64,000 bases of DNA, taken from the NCBI GenBank assembly GCA_047967505.1, contig CM106538.1; one strand, written 5' to 3'. The position numbers and the translations under genes were made by a program. The notes beneath the pieces are model-generated. The model had not been told where the DNA came from and made no database searches. It saw only the letters and a list, made by a program, of their open reading frames with translations. Origin of the DNA: Dipteris shenzhenensis. Its lineage: Eukaryota; Polypodiophyta; Polypodiopsida; Gleicheniales. This document shows positions 1-10,567 of the stretch, piece by piece. How positions within the stretch are numbered: position 1 is the stretch's first letter; every line of letters begins with the position of its first letter.

Positions 1-540
1 CCCTCTTGCGGGAATTTTTTGATGTGTTCACCTGGGACTATGCGGATATGAAGGGTCTGGATCCAAAATTTTACTAGCATCGAGTCAACCTCAAACCAGA
101 TGTGACTCCGACAAAGATACAGAGGTATTGTATGAATCTGCACGTGGCCAAGCAAGTGCGTGAAGAACTGGAGCATTTGCTGTGGGTGGGATTCATCGCA
201 TCGATTGAAAATCCAGAGTAGATTTCCCCGATTGTCATTGTGCCAAAGAAAAATAGAAATTGCGAATTTGTGTTGACTATCGCAAGCTGAATGTGGCCAT
301 AGTACCTAATCCATTTCCCTTACCATACATGGATTCTATGCTCAACAAAATGGCACAGCAAGAGGTGTACTCCTTCTTGGATGGATATAGCGGGTACAAC
401 CAAATCCGAATGGCTCTGGGGGACTAGCCCAAAACAGTGTTCATCAGTCTCTCTATGTCTGCACGGTCATGTGGTTCGGATTGCAGAATGCTCCTTTGAC
501 TTTTGTCACGTGTGCTTGTAATTAAGAGAGCATTTCTGCT
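1..540 (+). pseudogene. Ty3/gypsy reverse transcriptase fragment
   Basis: Three-frame reading gives recognisable Ty3/gypsy pol pieces in order: EELEHLLWVGFI, SPIVIVPKKN, VDYRKLN, PFPLPYMDSML and YSGYNQIRMA, which form the N-terminal half of the reverse transcriptase up to just before the catalytic YXDD box. It is clearly dead: in-frame stops follow NPE, KFY and GD, and a frameshift lies near base 265. The upstream part (protease, start of RT) is outside the window, and homology fades after about base 540. The family assignment follows from the VPKK and YRKLN motifs typical of Ty3 rather than copia. Confidence 0.85.
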
Positions 541-763
541 TCTTGTTGGTAGCATTCTGAAATGGAACCATGAGAGGATGTGCGAAACACAATGGAGTTA
601 GAGTTAAAGCAACAAAAAAAATCAGATTATTATGATGAGCATGCACCATGTAGCTTGCATTCTATGCTTTGTTGCTACACTATCAACTATGAATCACCAC
701 ATCGTAGGGGAATCTTGCAATGGATCCATGAGAGGGTTTGAAAATAGCTTTGCATATTATTTT

Positions 764-1056
764 GAGAAGAAGGACTCAAGGGTTGGAAAGTGAATATGGT
801 GAGAAGAAGAAGGATTCGAGGGTTGAAAGTCATTATGGTGAGAAGAAGAAGGATTTAGTGTTGGAAAGTGATTTTGGCATGGTTTGGGGGAAGGTGTTGA
901 ATATTGTGAGAAGAAGAAGGATTCAAGGGTTGGAAAGTGAATATGGTGAGAAGAAGAAAGATTCTAGGGTTGGAAACTAATTATGGTGAGAAGAAGAAGG
1001 ATTTAGTAGTTGGAAAGTGATTTGGGTGCCTAGGCATGGTTTGGGGGAAGGTTTGG
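764..1056. repeat. Minisatellite, 40-bp unit, about seven copies
   Basis: A unit of about 40 bp beginning GAGAAGAAGAAGGATT and continuing with a GGTTGGAAAGTG core is repeated about seven times. A longer higher-order block carrying GGCATGGTTTGGGGGAAGG occurs twice (near 875 and 1035). The array stays open in one plus frame as Lys/Glu/Arg-rich peptide (738-980), but nothing else supports a gene. Bases 541-763 upstream and 1057-1560 downstream hold nothing I recognise. Confidence 0.8.
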
Positions 1057-1559
1057 AACGGTGTCAAGTCATTTTTTGCACTTTTTGAAAAAATTGAACT
1101 TTTAGGGGGAGTGGTATCCGTTAGATACTTTTTGGGAATGGGGACCACATTAAGATATAAAGAGAGTGGACTTCTTACAAGTGGGAGAGGATAGTACACT
1201 TTTTAGGACCACCAAAGCCTAGGGCGATGTACCTTTTTAGACCCATATGGGGGAGATGGGACACTCTATAGGCCTTCTTAGTTCTTAATCCATTTTGCTA
1301 ATCCACTCATTATGAGGAGCTTTTCAAGTCTGAAATTACTCTAATGCAACGGCATTGATATTGACATCTTCTCTTTGACACTGACATCGATGCTGATATC
1401 CATTTTTTTCAAAAGTTGGAAATTTTTTTCAAATGTAAATTCCATCAATAAGAGCATTGTAAAGAGGGGTCAATCTATTGTAGTCTAGTTCTGATATATC
1501 CCATCCTCAAATATATTTTAATATGCCTGGCTATCTCACCTTCTTCCTTGTGATGCCAA

Positions 1560-1960
1560 TCCTTACAAGATAAGTGAGGTGGGCATGGTAGTCTATCATT
1601 CACACATCTGAGATCACGTTCCAATTTTGTGGGGCCTTGTTATAGGAGAGTCCCCAAGAAGGACAACCGAGTAGCTGAGGGGGAAGGGAGCAATGCGCTT
1701 GTGAAGAAGGTCCCATAATTCTTTGGAGAAAACACAGTTGAGGAACAAATGTGGAATGTCCTCCCGTTCTCTATTGCATTGTTTACACCATCCATCCCCA
1801 TGGCCAATCACCTCTATCCTAGAATTTGGCAAATCTTAGAGACCATCTATTTGCATCATCTCTCTGGAACCAAGTTTTCTTGAGTCTAGCTATCAAATCC
1901 TCCTATCCGTCATATAAAATTGTAACCGGCATTAAGTTCCATTGACCCACCCATCTAAAT
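1560..1960 (-). pseudogene. LINE C-terminal zinc-binding (zf-RVT) fragment
   Basis: The open stretch 1614-1832 on the minus strand reads CKQCNREREDIPHLFLNC followed by LWDLLHKR. This is the C-x2-C...H-x4-C pattern of the reverse-transcriptase zinc-binding domain found after the RT in plant L1-type LINEs. Only about 70 residues remain. The copia LTR starts at 1966, so the copia element may have inserted into this LINE. Confidence 0.7.
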
Positions 1961-1965
1961 TCTCT

Positions 1966-2172
1966 TGTGGCAGGAAGTAGTCGTCCGCCTAGCCAAGGGA
2001 GTGTGGAGGTTAAAGGTCACTGTGTCTTTACCCTGGTTATGTACAATACTCAAACACATATATAAATGAATGAAAAAGAAGATTAGGGTGGTTCTACACC
2101 CACCAAAACTTGTGTGGCTCTCTGTTTCTCTCTCTCCCTCTTCCGTTCTTGCTTCCGTTGAGAGCACTCTCA
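1966..2172 (+). mobile_element. Ty1/copia 5' LTR (~207 bp)
   Basis: The segment starts TGTGGCAGG and ends ACTCTCA, the usual TG...CA limits of an LTR, and is followed after two bases by a tRNA-iMet primer-binding site. A TATA-like TATATAAAT lies near 2059, about 110 bases before the LTR end. I find no second copy of this LTR in the window, so the element has lost its 3' half. The left boundary is inferred from TG and from LINE-like sequence just upstream; the right boundary is firm. Confidence 0.75.
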
Positions 2173-2174
2173 AT

Positions 2175-2186
2175 TGGTATCAGAGC
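2175..2186 (+). promoter_or_regulatory. Primer-binding site (initiator Met tRNA)
   Basis: TGGTATCAGAGC is the standard plant retrotransposon minus-strand primer site, complementary to the 3' end of initiator methionine tRNA. It sits two bases after the LTR end, as expected. Confidence 0.9.
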
Positions 2187-3184
2187 CCGGGTGATCTAGC
2201 TGAGCGTGCGTGAATGCCTGGAAGCTCAGCAGCTCTGTGAGAGAAAGGAGAAGCTCTGTGGGAAGCTTTGCGGGTGACTTTACTTGCATCTGAGTGTGTA
2301 GAGACCTTGGAGGAACCTTTGGAAAAGTCACTTTGGTTTTGCGAAGTGGTTTTGAGAGCCTGTTAAGTGTTTTCAAAGAAAAAGTCGTTTTTTGAGCTTT
2401 TCCTTGTTCTGTTCGATGACAGAGACTCCGTATTGACTTGTAGAGGCAACTATTGCTTGCTTTTGGCGTCCACTTCACTTCAGGAGCTTGGAAACACCTT
2501 TATTCTTGAATCTGGGATCATTTCATTGGATTTCTGACTCACTGTGTCAGTTCCTACGTTTTTCTTGCTGAGTCTGATTATGCAATGGCGTCCATGTTTT
2601 GAGGCATCTCAGGTTCTATTTTCAAAAGTAGTCATTACCGTGGGACTATGATTTCTTGAGCATACCTTATGCAGATCACTCTGGTTGCAGTTTGAGCAGT
2701 GTGCCCTCATTCGTGGTGTGCATTGGGTTGCAGTGGATGATTTATAGGCCATTTGGATGCATTGCGGTCCTTATTGGATGCGCTGATGGGCCTAAATTGC
2801 CTTGTGGGATGCTATTTTTATGGATGCTTTGCACATGGATGCTATTTTATGCTGAGGGATAGCTTTGACACATTGCAGGTGATGCACTGATAGTGCTATG
2901 CTCTCTTGGATGAGATATTATTAATGCATATGCCAGTGGACGGTGTTTATGCTTGAGTCATTTGGCACTTATTGGCATTTTGGATTGCCATTGCAGTTGG
3001 CATTTTCTTTTGGGCCAGATTTGCTCATATGGATGCATAGTACATGCACATGAGTCAGATGGTTTGAGACATGAGTTTTGGTGATATTTCACTCTATTGT
3101 GGCATACACATTTGGGTGCACCTGGTATTTGGTATGATTCTCTCTTGTAGGCACTAGCATTTGGGATTTTGCTCTATTTGCATT
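2187..3184 (+). mobile_element. Copia untranslated leader
   Basis: About 1 kb between primer-binding site and gag ATG. It has no sustained coding frame and contains loosely repeated GGATGCTATTTTATG-like words around 2760-2850. A leader of this length is longer than in most plant copia elements but is not unusual for a decayed copy. Confidence 0.55.
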
Positions 3185-4033
3185 ATGGCATCCTCTTCCA
3201 TGTCTGAAAAGGAGTTTTTCAACATTAAAAAGTTTGATGGGACAAACTTTTCTTTGTGGAAAGAACAGATAAGGGATGTGCTTATTCAAAAGAAGCAGAT
3301 TAAACCCTTGGCAGGATTTGAAGCTAAGCCTGCAAATATGTCTGAAGATGATTGGAATGAGTTGGATGTATTATCAAAATCTACTATTAGACTTCATCTT
3401 GCAGAGTTAGTTTATTTCACAGTAGTAAATGAGCAGACTACGGAAGATTTGTGGAAGAAACTGTGTGCCACTTATGAAAAGGAAACTACCTCTAATAAAG
3501 TTTACCTCATGAAGAGGTTGTTTGAGCTGCAGATGAAGGAAGGGGTCTCCATTGCTTCTCACTTGAATGAATTCAATATTATTTTCAGCCAGCTTCATGC
3601 TCAGAAGATGAATTTTGATGCGGAGACTAAGGCAATATTTCTCTTATGTTCATTGCCATCCTCATGGGATACCTTCCGTACAGCTGTCAGTAACTCTGCA
3701 CCTGGTGGAGTACTGAAATTTGATGATGTTGTGGGTAGCTTGTTTGCCGAGGAGATTAGACGAAAGTCTATGGACGGCAACAAGAAGGATGCAGCCTTAA
3801 ATGTGCAAAGGGGCAGATCACAGTTCAGGGGGAAGTCCCAAGAAAGAGGGAAGTCTCGTAGCAAATCTAGGGCATGCAACATTGAGTGTTACCACTGTGG
3901 CAAGAAGGGCCATATGAAAAAGGATTGCTACAAGCTGAAAAGAGAGCAAAAGGATAAGAAAAAAATATATATACATACATTTCAGATGTCATTATTTGGA
4001 GAAACGGAGAGAGAGAGTGGAAGTAATGTCTGA
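3185..4033 (+). CDS. Ty1/copia gag polyprotein (element lacks pol)
   Basis: An intact 282-codon reading frame. I chose the ATG at 3185 (MASSSMSEKEFFNIKKFDG) because copia gag proteins start this way; an open extension runs 8 codons further 5'. The N-terminal part has the FDGTNFSLWKEQIRDVL motif, then a UBN2-type gag domain (ETTSNKVYLMKRLFELQM, ASHLNEFNIIFSQL, LLCSLPSSWD), then a basic stretch and a CCHC zinc knuckle, CYHCGKKGHMKKDC, near residue 236. Gag forms the cytoplasmic particle that packages the element RNA. Soon after the knuckle the sequence leaves the family (an AT-repeat at 3964) and no protease, integrase or RT follows, so the element is truncated and cannot move by itself. Confidence 0.85.
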   Translation: MASSSMSEKEFFNIKKFDGTNFSLWKEQIRDVLIQKKQIKPLAGFEAKPANMSEDDWNELDVLSKSTIRLHLAELVYFTVVNEQTTEDLWKKLCATYEKETTSNKVYLMKRLFELQMKEGVSIASHLNEFNIIFSQLHAQKMNFDAETKAIFLLCSLPSSWDTFRTAVSNSAPGGVLKFDDVVGSLFAEEIRRKSMDGNKKDAALNVQRGRSQFRGKSQERGKSRSKSRACNIECYHCGKKGHMKKDCYKLKREQKDKKKIYIHTFQMSLFGETERESGSNV

Positions 4034-4520
4034 TCATCCCGATCTGAGTAGTCTATGGGCTTCAACAGAATGCAAGAAAAGGAGAGACAGCCTAACTACA
4101 GAAGTCATTGCAATAGTGGTGACGTTTTGGCATGAAAATACAAGGTGTTGGTAGGGTTGTCACTCTATGAACTTTAGGGTGCAGGCCAAAGCTTGTGAAG
4201 ACTCGAGAATGGTGTTTACCTGAATGGCTTGATGTTGCTTCCTCAAATGCTACCACCAATCGTGACATCACAACTCGTTTTCTTTGATCTGATGGCAATG
4301 ATCGAATGCGTGCATCTACAACAACTACTTCCTGCTGCAGCTCTACAAGGAGTAAAGACGACAATGCCAAACCAAAACAGAGAGACGCTAGCTTGTGAGG
4401 CAAGCAAACAATAGCAGACAACTTACCCGAAAATAGACAATGGCAAACCAAAGTCTGCGCAAGGTCACATCAAGGTGCGTGCAGGTTGCAGGGCGGGGAC
4501 AAGTTGTTAGGTACTTAATC
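4034..4520. other. No gene recognised
   Basis: Short overlapping open frames on both strands have no recognisable domains. I see nothing supportable here. Confidence 0.5.
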
Positions 4521-4676
4521 TTCCAAGATTTGATGTGCGGGAGGTGTGAAAATTTAAAATTTGCAGGAGAAGCGAAATTTCAGCCGTTGGTTTTTCCCTT
4601 CCAAGATTTGATGTGCGGGAGGTGTGAAAATTCAAAATTCGCGGGAGTAGCGAAATTTCAGCCGCTGGTTTTTTTC
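4521..4676. repeat. Tandem duplication, 2 x 78 bp
   Basis: Two copies start at 4521 and 4599 with TTCCAAGATTTGATGTGCGG and end with the GGTTTTT(T)CCC run. They differ at only a few positions, so the duplication is fairly recent. The period (78) is a multiple of 3, which explains the repeated peptide in the plus-strand frame 4440-4781; I do not regard that frame as a gene. Confidence 0.85.
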
Positions 4677-5440
4677 CCTCCGACAATACACATTAGCAAA
4701 ATTGGATATCCCAAACAAGTGCAATGTGGCCTAAAGTGCTTCAAAACACAAATAGGCCAAAGGGCACGCTATCAGGTTTAATGCTGTGTATTATTAAATG
4801 CAATAACCTTTGGCATGCTTATGAGCCATATAGAAAGCAAGTGCATGGAAAAAGAAACAATTCAAAATTGTAAATAGTGTTGGATTTATAAAAATATATA
4901 TTCACTTACACAAATTGCACTTTTCCAACTTCTTCCATTTTAGGGTGAATCTAGATATCAATACCAATAACTATCAATGTTTTAAGACCACCATGCACTA
5001 GTCCCAATAGTTTGGATTCCAAATTTTCAATCCGTTTTGGTTTTCAAAAAATAAAAAAAAAGTTATGGAGCATGCCCTCAAATGGGTATGCATCACTTTA
5101 GCACAACATTGGAGACCCGTTAACCCATGCATAATGATCTCATTTAGATGTGTCCTTGGGTTGAGGAGGAAGCTCAAGTAGTGTACTTTTGAATGATTAC
5201 TTCGTTGCATGTATGTATAGAATAAAATTTTAATGTTTTCGAATAAATTACTATATAATATAGTCTTCAGATGCATGCTTCACATGCAACATAACACTTG
5301 TAATGATTTAACAGTCTCTTTCCAAATCCTTATTTCATAATTTTGTACCCTCATGTTTAAGTTTGGAATGTGTACTACAACTTGAAGACAAAGTTTACCA
5401 AATTCCATTGAGCAATGCATAAGTTATGGGTCACGCAAGA
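4677..5440. other. No gene recognised
   Basis: AT-rich sequence with no coding signal, no known transposon motif and no structured repeat that I can identify. Confidence 0.5.
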
Positions 5441-5476
<36 letters not shown>

Positions 5477-5478
5477 CG
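5441..5478. repeat. (TG)n(AG)n microsatellite
   Basis: A TG run passes directly into about 13 AG units. It is one of more than a dozen AG/CT tracts in the window. Confidence 0.9.
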
Positions 5479-5583
5479 CGCTTTTCTTAGAACACCTAAG
5501 CTCCTTTGGGAGAACGTTCATGAGCTATTGAATCAGAGCTCATAAAAGCCCTAATGACTAGGGAGACAAAGGTTTTGTGTGGA

Positions 5584-6040
5584 TGAAGAAGAAGAAGAAG
5601 AAGAATATATTATCGTCCTCTGAAGACCAAAACCGGCCTATGGGACCTGAGCAATACAATATCACAAGTACATGAAAGCTCCTCCCGAAGATGGGAGGGT
5701 GGAAAGAGAAACCACCTTCTAGGATTCAGGTGGATTCCTATGCTTGAAGAGCTTATACACAAATGTTCCTAAAGCTGAAGGTGACCCTTTATGCAGCAAA
5801 TCAGCCAGTTTGTTATGTCCCTCAAGGAGGTGATTGAACTCTTCCCTAATGTGTGCATAGTGAGGGCATATCATTACCATGTGTTCTTCTGTTTCAACCA
5901 TACCTTGATCACATAGTTGGCATATTCTACTCTCCCTTGGCATCTTTTTCCATCCCCCTGTTTCTATTTGCAGCTGGTGTGATCGGGTGCGAAGTGAGGC
6001 TAAAGCCCTCCGTTTATGCACTGCTATAGGTGTACATATG
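5584..6040 (-). mobile_element. LINE 3' end with (TTC)n tail
   Basis: On the minus strand 6021-5719 encodes the end of a LINE pol protein: SLRTRSHQLQIETGGWKK, then a zinc pattern CQLCDQGMVETEEHMVMICPH (C-x2-C...H-x4-C). It resembles the ARFCTRSHTLAIEKGAWL segment of the LINE at 39.2-40.4 kb, so both belong to one clade. The 3' UTR (5718-5608) ends with a motif seen on the plus strand as TATTATCGTCCTCTG...CTATGGGACC, followed by a (GAA)n run at 5584-5605, which is the simple-repeat tail of the element. It is 5'-truncated and lies just downstream of the WRKY gene in the same direction. Confidence 0.75.
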
Positions 6041-6223
6041 TACTTCTGCGTTGTTGTCTCCCTTCCTGTATAAATTGACCAATATTCGGGGAAAGAACAC
6101 CAATAATCTCGAAGGCTTTCGTCGTTTGTGACATTCCTAGCTCATGCTTAATCCTCCGAGCTTATCAGCCCTAGACTAGAGTTGAGAAACAAGGAGAGAG
6201 AATAGACGCTTTCATCTGAAAGC

Positions 6224-9124
6224 TTAGAGCTTGTCAGCCATGGGATCAGAGTCCATGAAGTAGCGATTGAGGGGACTGTCTGGCAACATTTCCATGTGAT
6301 CACATACCGAAGAGGAGGCAAGAACCTCGTCCACCTTTGTTGCGGAATCAGGTCTTTGCAGGGATCCTTGTACCTCCATGGTGGGTTCAATTGCGCACGT
6401 TCTCGTTCTTGTTGTTGCCGCTGCTGCTGCTGGTGTGGAGCATTGCGTAGATGACACGATTTGTTGATTCGAAACAACGAGAGATTGCAACAGGTGTTGT
6501 ATTGCTGAAGGTTGTGACTGATCTCTTGATGTGAACATCGCCCAATCTAAGGGGGAAACTGGCAGCTGACCTCTCCATAGAGCAGCTTGTCCGGAGCTGA
6601 AATTCTTTGCATTGCGCGTGCGATCTGCCTCTGCTTGTTCTGTTGCTCTCAATCTCGTCAATGCATCTTCTGAAAATTCGCGAGCTCTCTCAGCGAAACC
6701 GATGTTAATGCTAGCAAGGGATGGTAATTGTGATTGCGTTGGAAGCAGGCCTTGCGAGACTAGATCGAAGGTCTTGGGGATGTTGAAGTAATCACTGATG
6801 CTGCTGGTACAGCTAAAACCTGTGCCTGCATTGCTGTAGCTACCACTAGAAGCTGCCCTTGCATTGTTAGTGTGAAGCTGGTGAAAGTCTGCTTTGCTGT
6901 CGGTAGAGGTGATGGGAGGGCCAAATCTGGGAGTGAAGGCAAAGCTATGGATAGTTGGGGAGGAGGGAGGGAGGAGGGTGAAGGAAGGGGTGGAGGAATT
7001 GGGAAGCGAGAGGGAAAATGGAAGCAAATTCGGCTGGTGCTGGGGAAGCAAATTAGCAAATGGGACATGGAGGGTGTTGGAGGTGGTGGAGATGGGTTGC
7101 TCTGAAAATCCTTGGAGACATTGCATGGAGATTTGAGGCATCAAAGGGTGTTGGAATGCAAAAGGCCATGTCTGATGGTCTAATTGAGAGGATCTGCACC
7201 TGTGGTGGCCTCTATATGTGACATCACACATCGTTGCATCCTCGTCGCACCTCTGCACGTGCTTGATTGCTTGGCATCCCAAATCGGATTTGTGCGTGCA
7301 TCTGTAATAGCTCCTGCATCACACAATTGTTCAAACAATGCATCAGATTGATTACAAGCATCAAACAATTGTTTTCTTGTAATCTTTCGGTTTGGGATCT
7401 CCTTTCAAAGTGATAAGAGAGAAGATCCCTTCCTCCAAACATCTCGTATTTGTTCTAACGATGCATGAATGCATCAAAATGTTTTCTCGCAATCTTAAGA
7501 TTCAATTTGGAGTCTCCTTTTAAATCGATTAGAGAGTAGATCAAAGCATGAAATAATTGTTCTAACAATGCAACCAATTGTTATTTAGATGCATTCCATG
7601 TTTAAACGTCAAACAATTTATGAGATCTATCTGAAATATTTGTTCTAACAATGCATACCAATTGTTCTTTAGATCCACTCCAAGCATCATACAATTGTCC
7701 AAGCGTCGAATGAGTCCTAGTAGCCCAAGCATGGGACAATTTTTCAAACTTTAAACAATGCATCTATCCCAAGCTTGCATCACACAATTGTTCCAACTTG
7801 AGACAATGGATCACTTCTATCCAAAGCGTCTCACAATAGTTAAGCTTCACATAATTCCAAGCGTGAGACAATTGTCCAAACTTCTTTTCCAAAACTTGTT
7901 TCGCATAATGCATCATATCGATTCCACTACACACTTACTACAATGCGTTCAAACAATTTGAGCACAAATATTCTTACATGCTTAAGTTTCCAAGCAATGC
8001 ATTGATTTCATTACACGGCAACAACCACCAAGCATTCACCATATTTCTAACAAATTTTCATGCTAAAGGACTTGGATTGCAAGCAATATAGTACCTCGGA
8101 TATTTGGCACCCAGAATGTCTTTCTGGCCGTACTTTCTCCAAGTGTGGCCATCATCCGGAGGGATTTCCACGCCCTCGTCCAAATTGCTGGCAGGCATCT
8201 TGAGCATCACCTTGGGCAACAATTTCCTGCTAGCAAAGTTCAATAGCAACAGATTCTACCTTAAAATTTGGATCTAAACCCATCACGATGTACAAAATTT
8301 GCAACTGATCTAGATCAACAGAATACACTGCTGATCAACTATTCAACAGGATACACTGCTCAACATTTTGAATTGAATCAGATCAACAGAATACAGTGCT
8401 CAACATTATGAATTGAATCAGATCAACAGAATTCCACAGAATTGATCTAGATCAACACAATACACTACTGCTCCACCCACCTCTTTCTCGGATTTTCTCG
8501 AGCATCCTTGCTTCTGCCGTTGCGTCCGGCAGCCCCGTCGTTCTCGGCTGTCTGATCTCCTGCCTCCTGAACACCCGTCCCAACGTCCTTTTCCAGCTCC
8601 AGACTCGGATTTACTGTTGGAGACCCGTCCGACATCTCGCTCGTCGGACTGTTGTTGCTGTGCAGCGGCGGGCTTCGTATAACCCTCTTCGCCATTGGAG
8701 CTGTAGTCGTTGCCGCCATACCGCGCGGTGACATTGGTGGCGTCTCCCCATTCCGAGTCGTGGACAGAGGGCTCCCCACCGCCGAGAATGGCCTCTTCTG
8801 CGCTCGCGGTGACATAGTGCAGCGATCCACCAGCTGCTGCGATGGCGAGGCCGAGCTACTGGGAGCTGAACCTCTGCTACCGCGGCCGGAAATGAGGAGC
8901 TTAATTGTGTCGTTGAAGGTAGCAATCACCTCTACCGCACCAATCACGAAGCTGGAGCGAAGCTCGAAGCTTTCGGCTTCACAGAGCTTGCCTAGGGGAG
9001 TGGTGTGCAGCTTCTCCTGGAGCTCCTTCACAAGCTTGCATCCTTGGAAGAGCTGCTCTCGCACTCTGTGATCGAATTTCAGCATTTCGTCATCTTGCTG
9101 GATATCTTGACGATTCTGTGCCAT
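6224..9124 (-). CDS. WRKY group III transcription factor (3 exons)
   Basis: Nuclear DNA-binding factor expected to bind W-boxes (TTGACC/T). Exons: 9124-8481, 8226-8095 and 7313-6224; their sum is 1866 nt, or 621 residues plus stop, with canonical GT/AG borders and matching phases. Exon 1 has a helical N-terminal region ([19 protein letters not shown]), then Ser/Pro-rich and basic stretches. Exon 2 ends within [16 protein letters not shown]; the intron splits the Arg codon, the classic PR position. Exon 3 resumes [13 protein letters not shown] and completes a C-x7-C-x23-H-x-C finger ending HHRC, which defines group III. After the finger comes a tail of over 300 residues rich in Ser, Pro, Thr and Gln; many group III proteins total only about 300-400 residues. 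I chose ATG 9124 because no ATG lies upstream in the open frame. No disruptive mutation was seen, so it is probably functional. The paralogue was not identified. Confidence 0.9.
7314..8094 (-). repeat. WRKY intron 2 with degenerate CAATTGT repeats
   Basis: This 781-bp PR-type intron is filled with loosely repeated words such as ACAATTGTTC, AACAATGCATC and AAGCATCA spaced tens of bases apart (7320-7960). It looks like an old, diverged minisatellite. No ORF with a known domain lies in it. Confidence 0.6.
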
Positions 9125-9858
9125 CCAATTCTTTATCAACTTGCAGAAGCGCAAAGCAGACGTGATTCTATCGATACGACCTTGCTCTGGGAAACCTGAA
9201 TTCGTAATTCTCTCTGTCTCTCACTCTGTAACAGGACCCGGGAGTTCCAAAGGAGTTGCGTGCTCTCTCAGGCTAATTTCTCGCGCAGAGCAGTGGCTTG
9301 TTGAGGCGAAAGTAAAGTTCCTTCCCTACTTCTGAACTCAATTTGGACTGTGGCTTGCTCTGGACAACCTGAATTCGCAGCCGCCTCCACTCGGTAACAG
9401 GACAGGACGTGAGAATCCTAAAGTTGCATACTCTGTCGCACTAATTTCTCGCGCAACTGAACGTGGGGCAGTGTCATGCTGTGAGGCGAAAGAAAAGTTC
9501 CTGGCTTACTTCGTCCAAGCTCAATGCGGGCCAGGGCAATTGTCCCTTTACCTCGCTCGTTCGGTTACTCCGTGTGAGCTCGTTTGCGGTCCTCTAAGCT
9601 CAATACGGAGCAGGATAGTTCTCTCTCTCTAGTCTTCCTCTCTCGCGGCAATATCGAGCAGGACAATGCCTCTGTCTGTCTGTTTGTCTCTCTCTCTCTC
9701 TCTGTCTCTCTCTGTCTCTCTTTCTAATCTCTTTCGATCTTTGTTACACAGTATTGTTCTACCGATGGGCTTTCAGTAAGAACAATTATCGCCGAGAAGC
9801 AGGCGAGTCGAGGAAGAGGCAAAGGCGAACTTCGAAGATGAAGAGGGCGGGAGACCAG
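9125..9858 (-). promoter_or_regulatory. Presumed WRKY 5' UTR and proximal promoter
   Basis: No coding signal. The region contains two similar stretches around 9180-9340 and 9355-9520 (both with CCTGAATTCG, AACAGGAC and TCTCGCGCA), so it holds an old direct duplication of about 170 bp. A CT tract lies at 9691-9723. The transcription start cannot be placed by eye. Confidence 0.45.
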
Positions 9859-9907
9859 ACAGGGGCGCTCACCGACGTGGTACATCCACGTAGGAAAACG
9901 CCCCTGT
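9859..9907. promoter_or_regulatory. Interrupted hairpin with ACGTGG core
   Basis: ACAGGGGCG (9859-9867) pairs with CGCCCCTGT (9899-9907), and ACGTGG (9875-9880) pairs with CCACGT (9886-9891) about the same centre, leaving a 5-base loop. The inner arm contains ACGTG, the core of bZIP sites (ABRE/G-box). It lies about 740 bases upstream of the WRKY ATG. Confidence 0.5.
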
Positions 9908-9977
9908 TCAATAATTAACCTTCAAGATTTTGCGGTCCGACAGCATTCTACTCAGACCGAAGCTTCTTTCTAGACCT

Positions 9978-10072
9978 AGTCAAACTATCCAAACACCTGG
10001 TCAACCTTTACATTTTGACTAAGACTCTTTTCCAAGTTTCAACCTTCTCAAGGCGTTCAAATTTCCTTGACC
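9978..10072. promoter_or_regulatory. Cluster of four W-boxes upstream of the WRKY gene
   Basis: TTGACT or TTGACC occurs at 9978-9983 (minus), 9999-10004 (minus), 10015-10020 (plus) and 10067-10072 (plus); a fifth lies at 10444-10449 (minus). These are the sites bound by WRKY proteins, 854-949 bases upstream of the WRKY start codon. Auto- or cross-regulation through W-box clusters is well known for WRKY genes; that it happens here is inference. Confidence 0.6.
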
Positions 10073-10506
10073 ATGCCGTCACCCTCCCTCCATCCCCAGC
10101 TTCCCCTTTGCCCTCCCATACCGTCACGTTCCCTGCTCCATACTACCCCCTCTCCTTTGTCCTCGAGCCTTCACCAACCATGTGCCTTGCCTTCATTTGC
10201 TTTCTCAAGGTCCCTCCATCCTCAAATCATTTCCTTGCTGACTCCCACAATTCCACAATTCGAATTTTGTCCCTTTGAAACTTACAATGGAATCGAAATA
10301 ACATTGTGTTGGAATTCAAAGGGGAACATTTGGTTTATTCACGTCAATACAAAAGCTTTCCAATACTACTTTCTAATGTTGATGAGAACGATAGGATACG
10401 GTCTGTAACAAATTGGTCATATGTTTCACAAAAGGTACGAAATGGTCAAATAATGACTTTTGAATCGGTCTCCTTTGCTACTTACCTCAAGTTGGAATGT
10501 TGAAAT

Positions 10507-10567
<61 letters not shown>

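Noticed and set aside
738-980. 80-codon Lys/Glu-rich frame
   Set aside because: It lies wholly in the 40-bp minisatellite and has no flanking gene signals.
6760-7136. Overlapping frames opposite WRKY exon 3
   Set aside because: They are shadows of the Ser/Pro-rich coding sequence of the WRKY gene.
8611-9071. Frames of 104 and 139 codons over WRKY exon 1
   Set aside because: They come from GC-rich coding sequence read in other frames; the exon chain with matching splice phases is far better supported.
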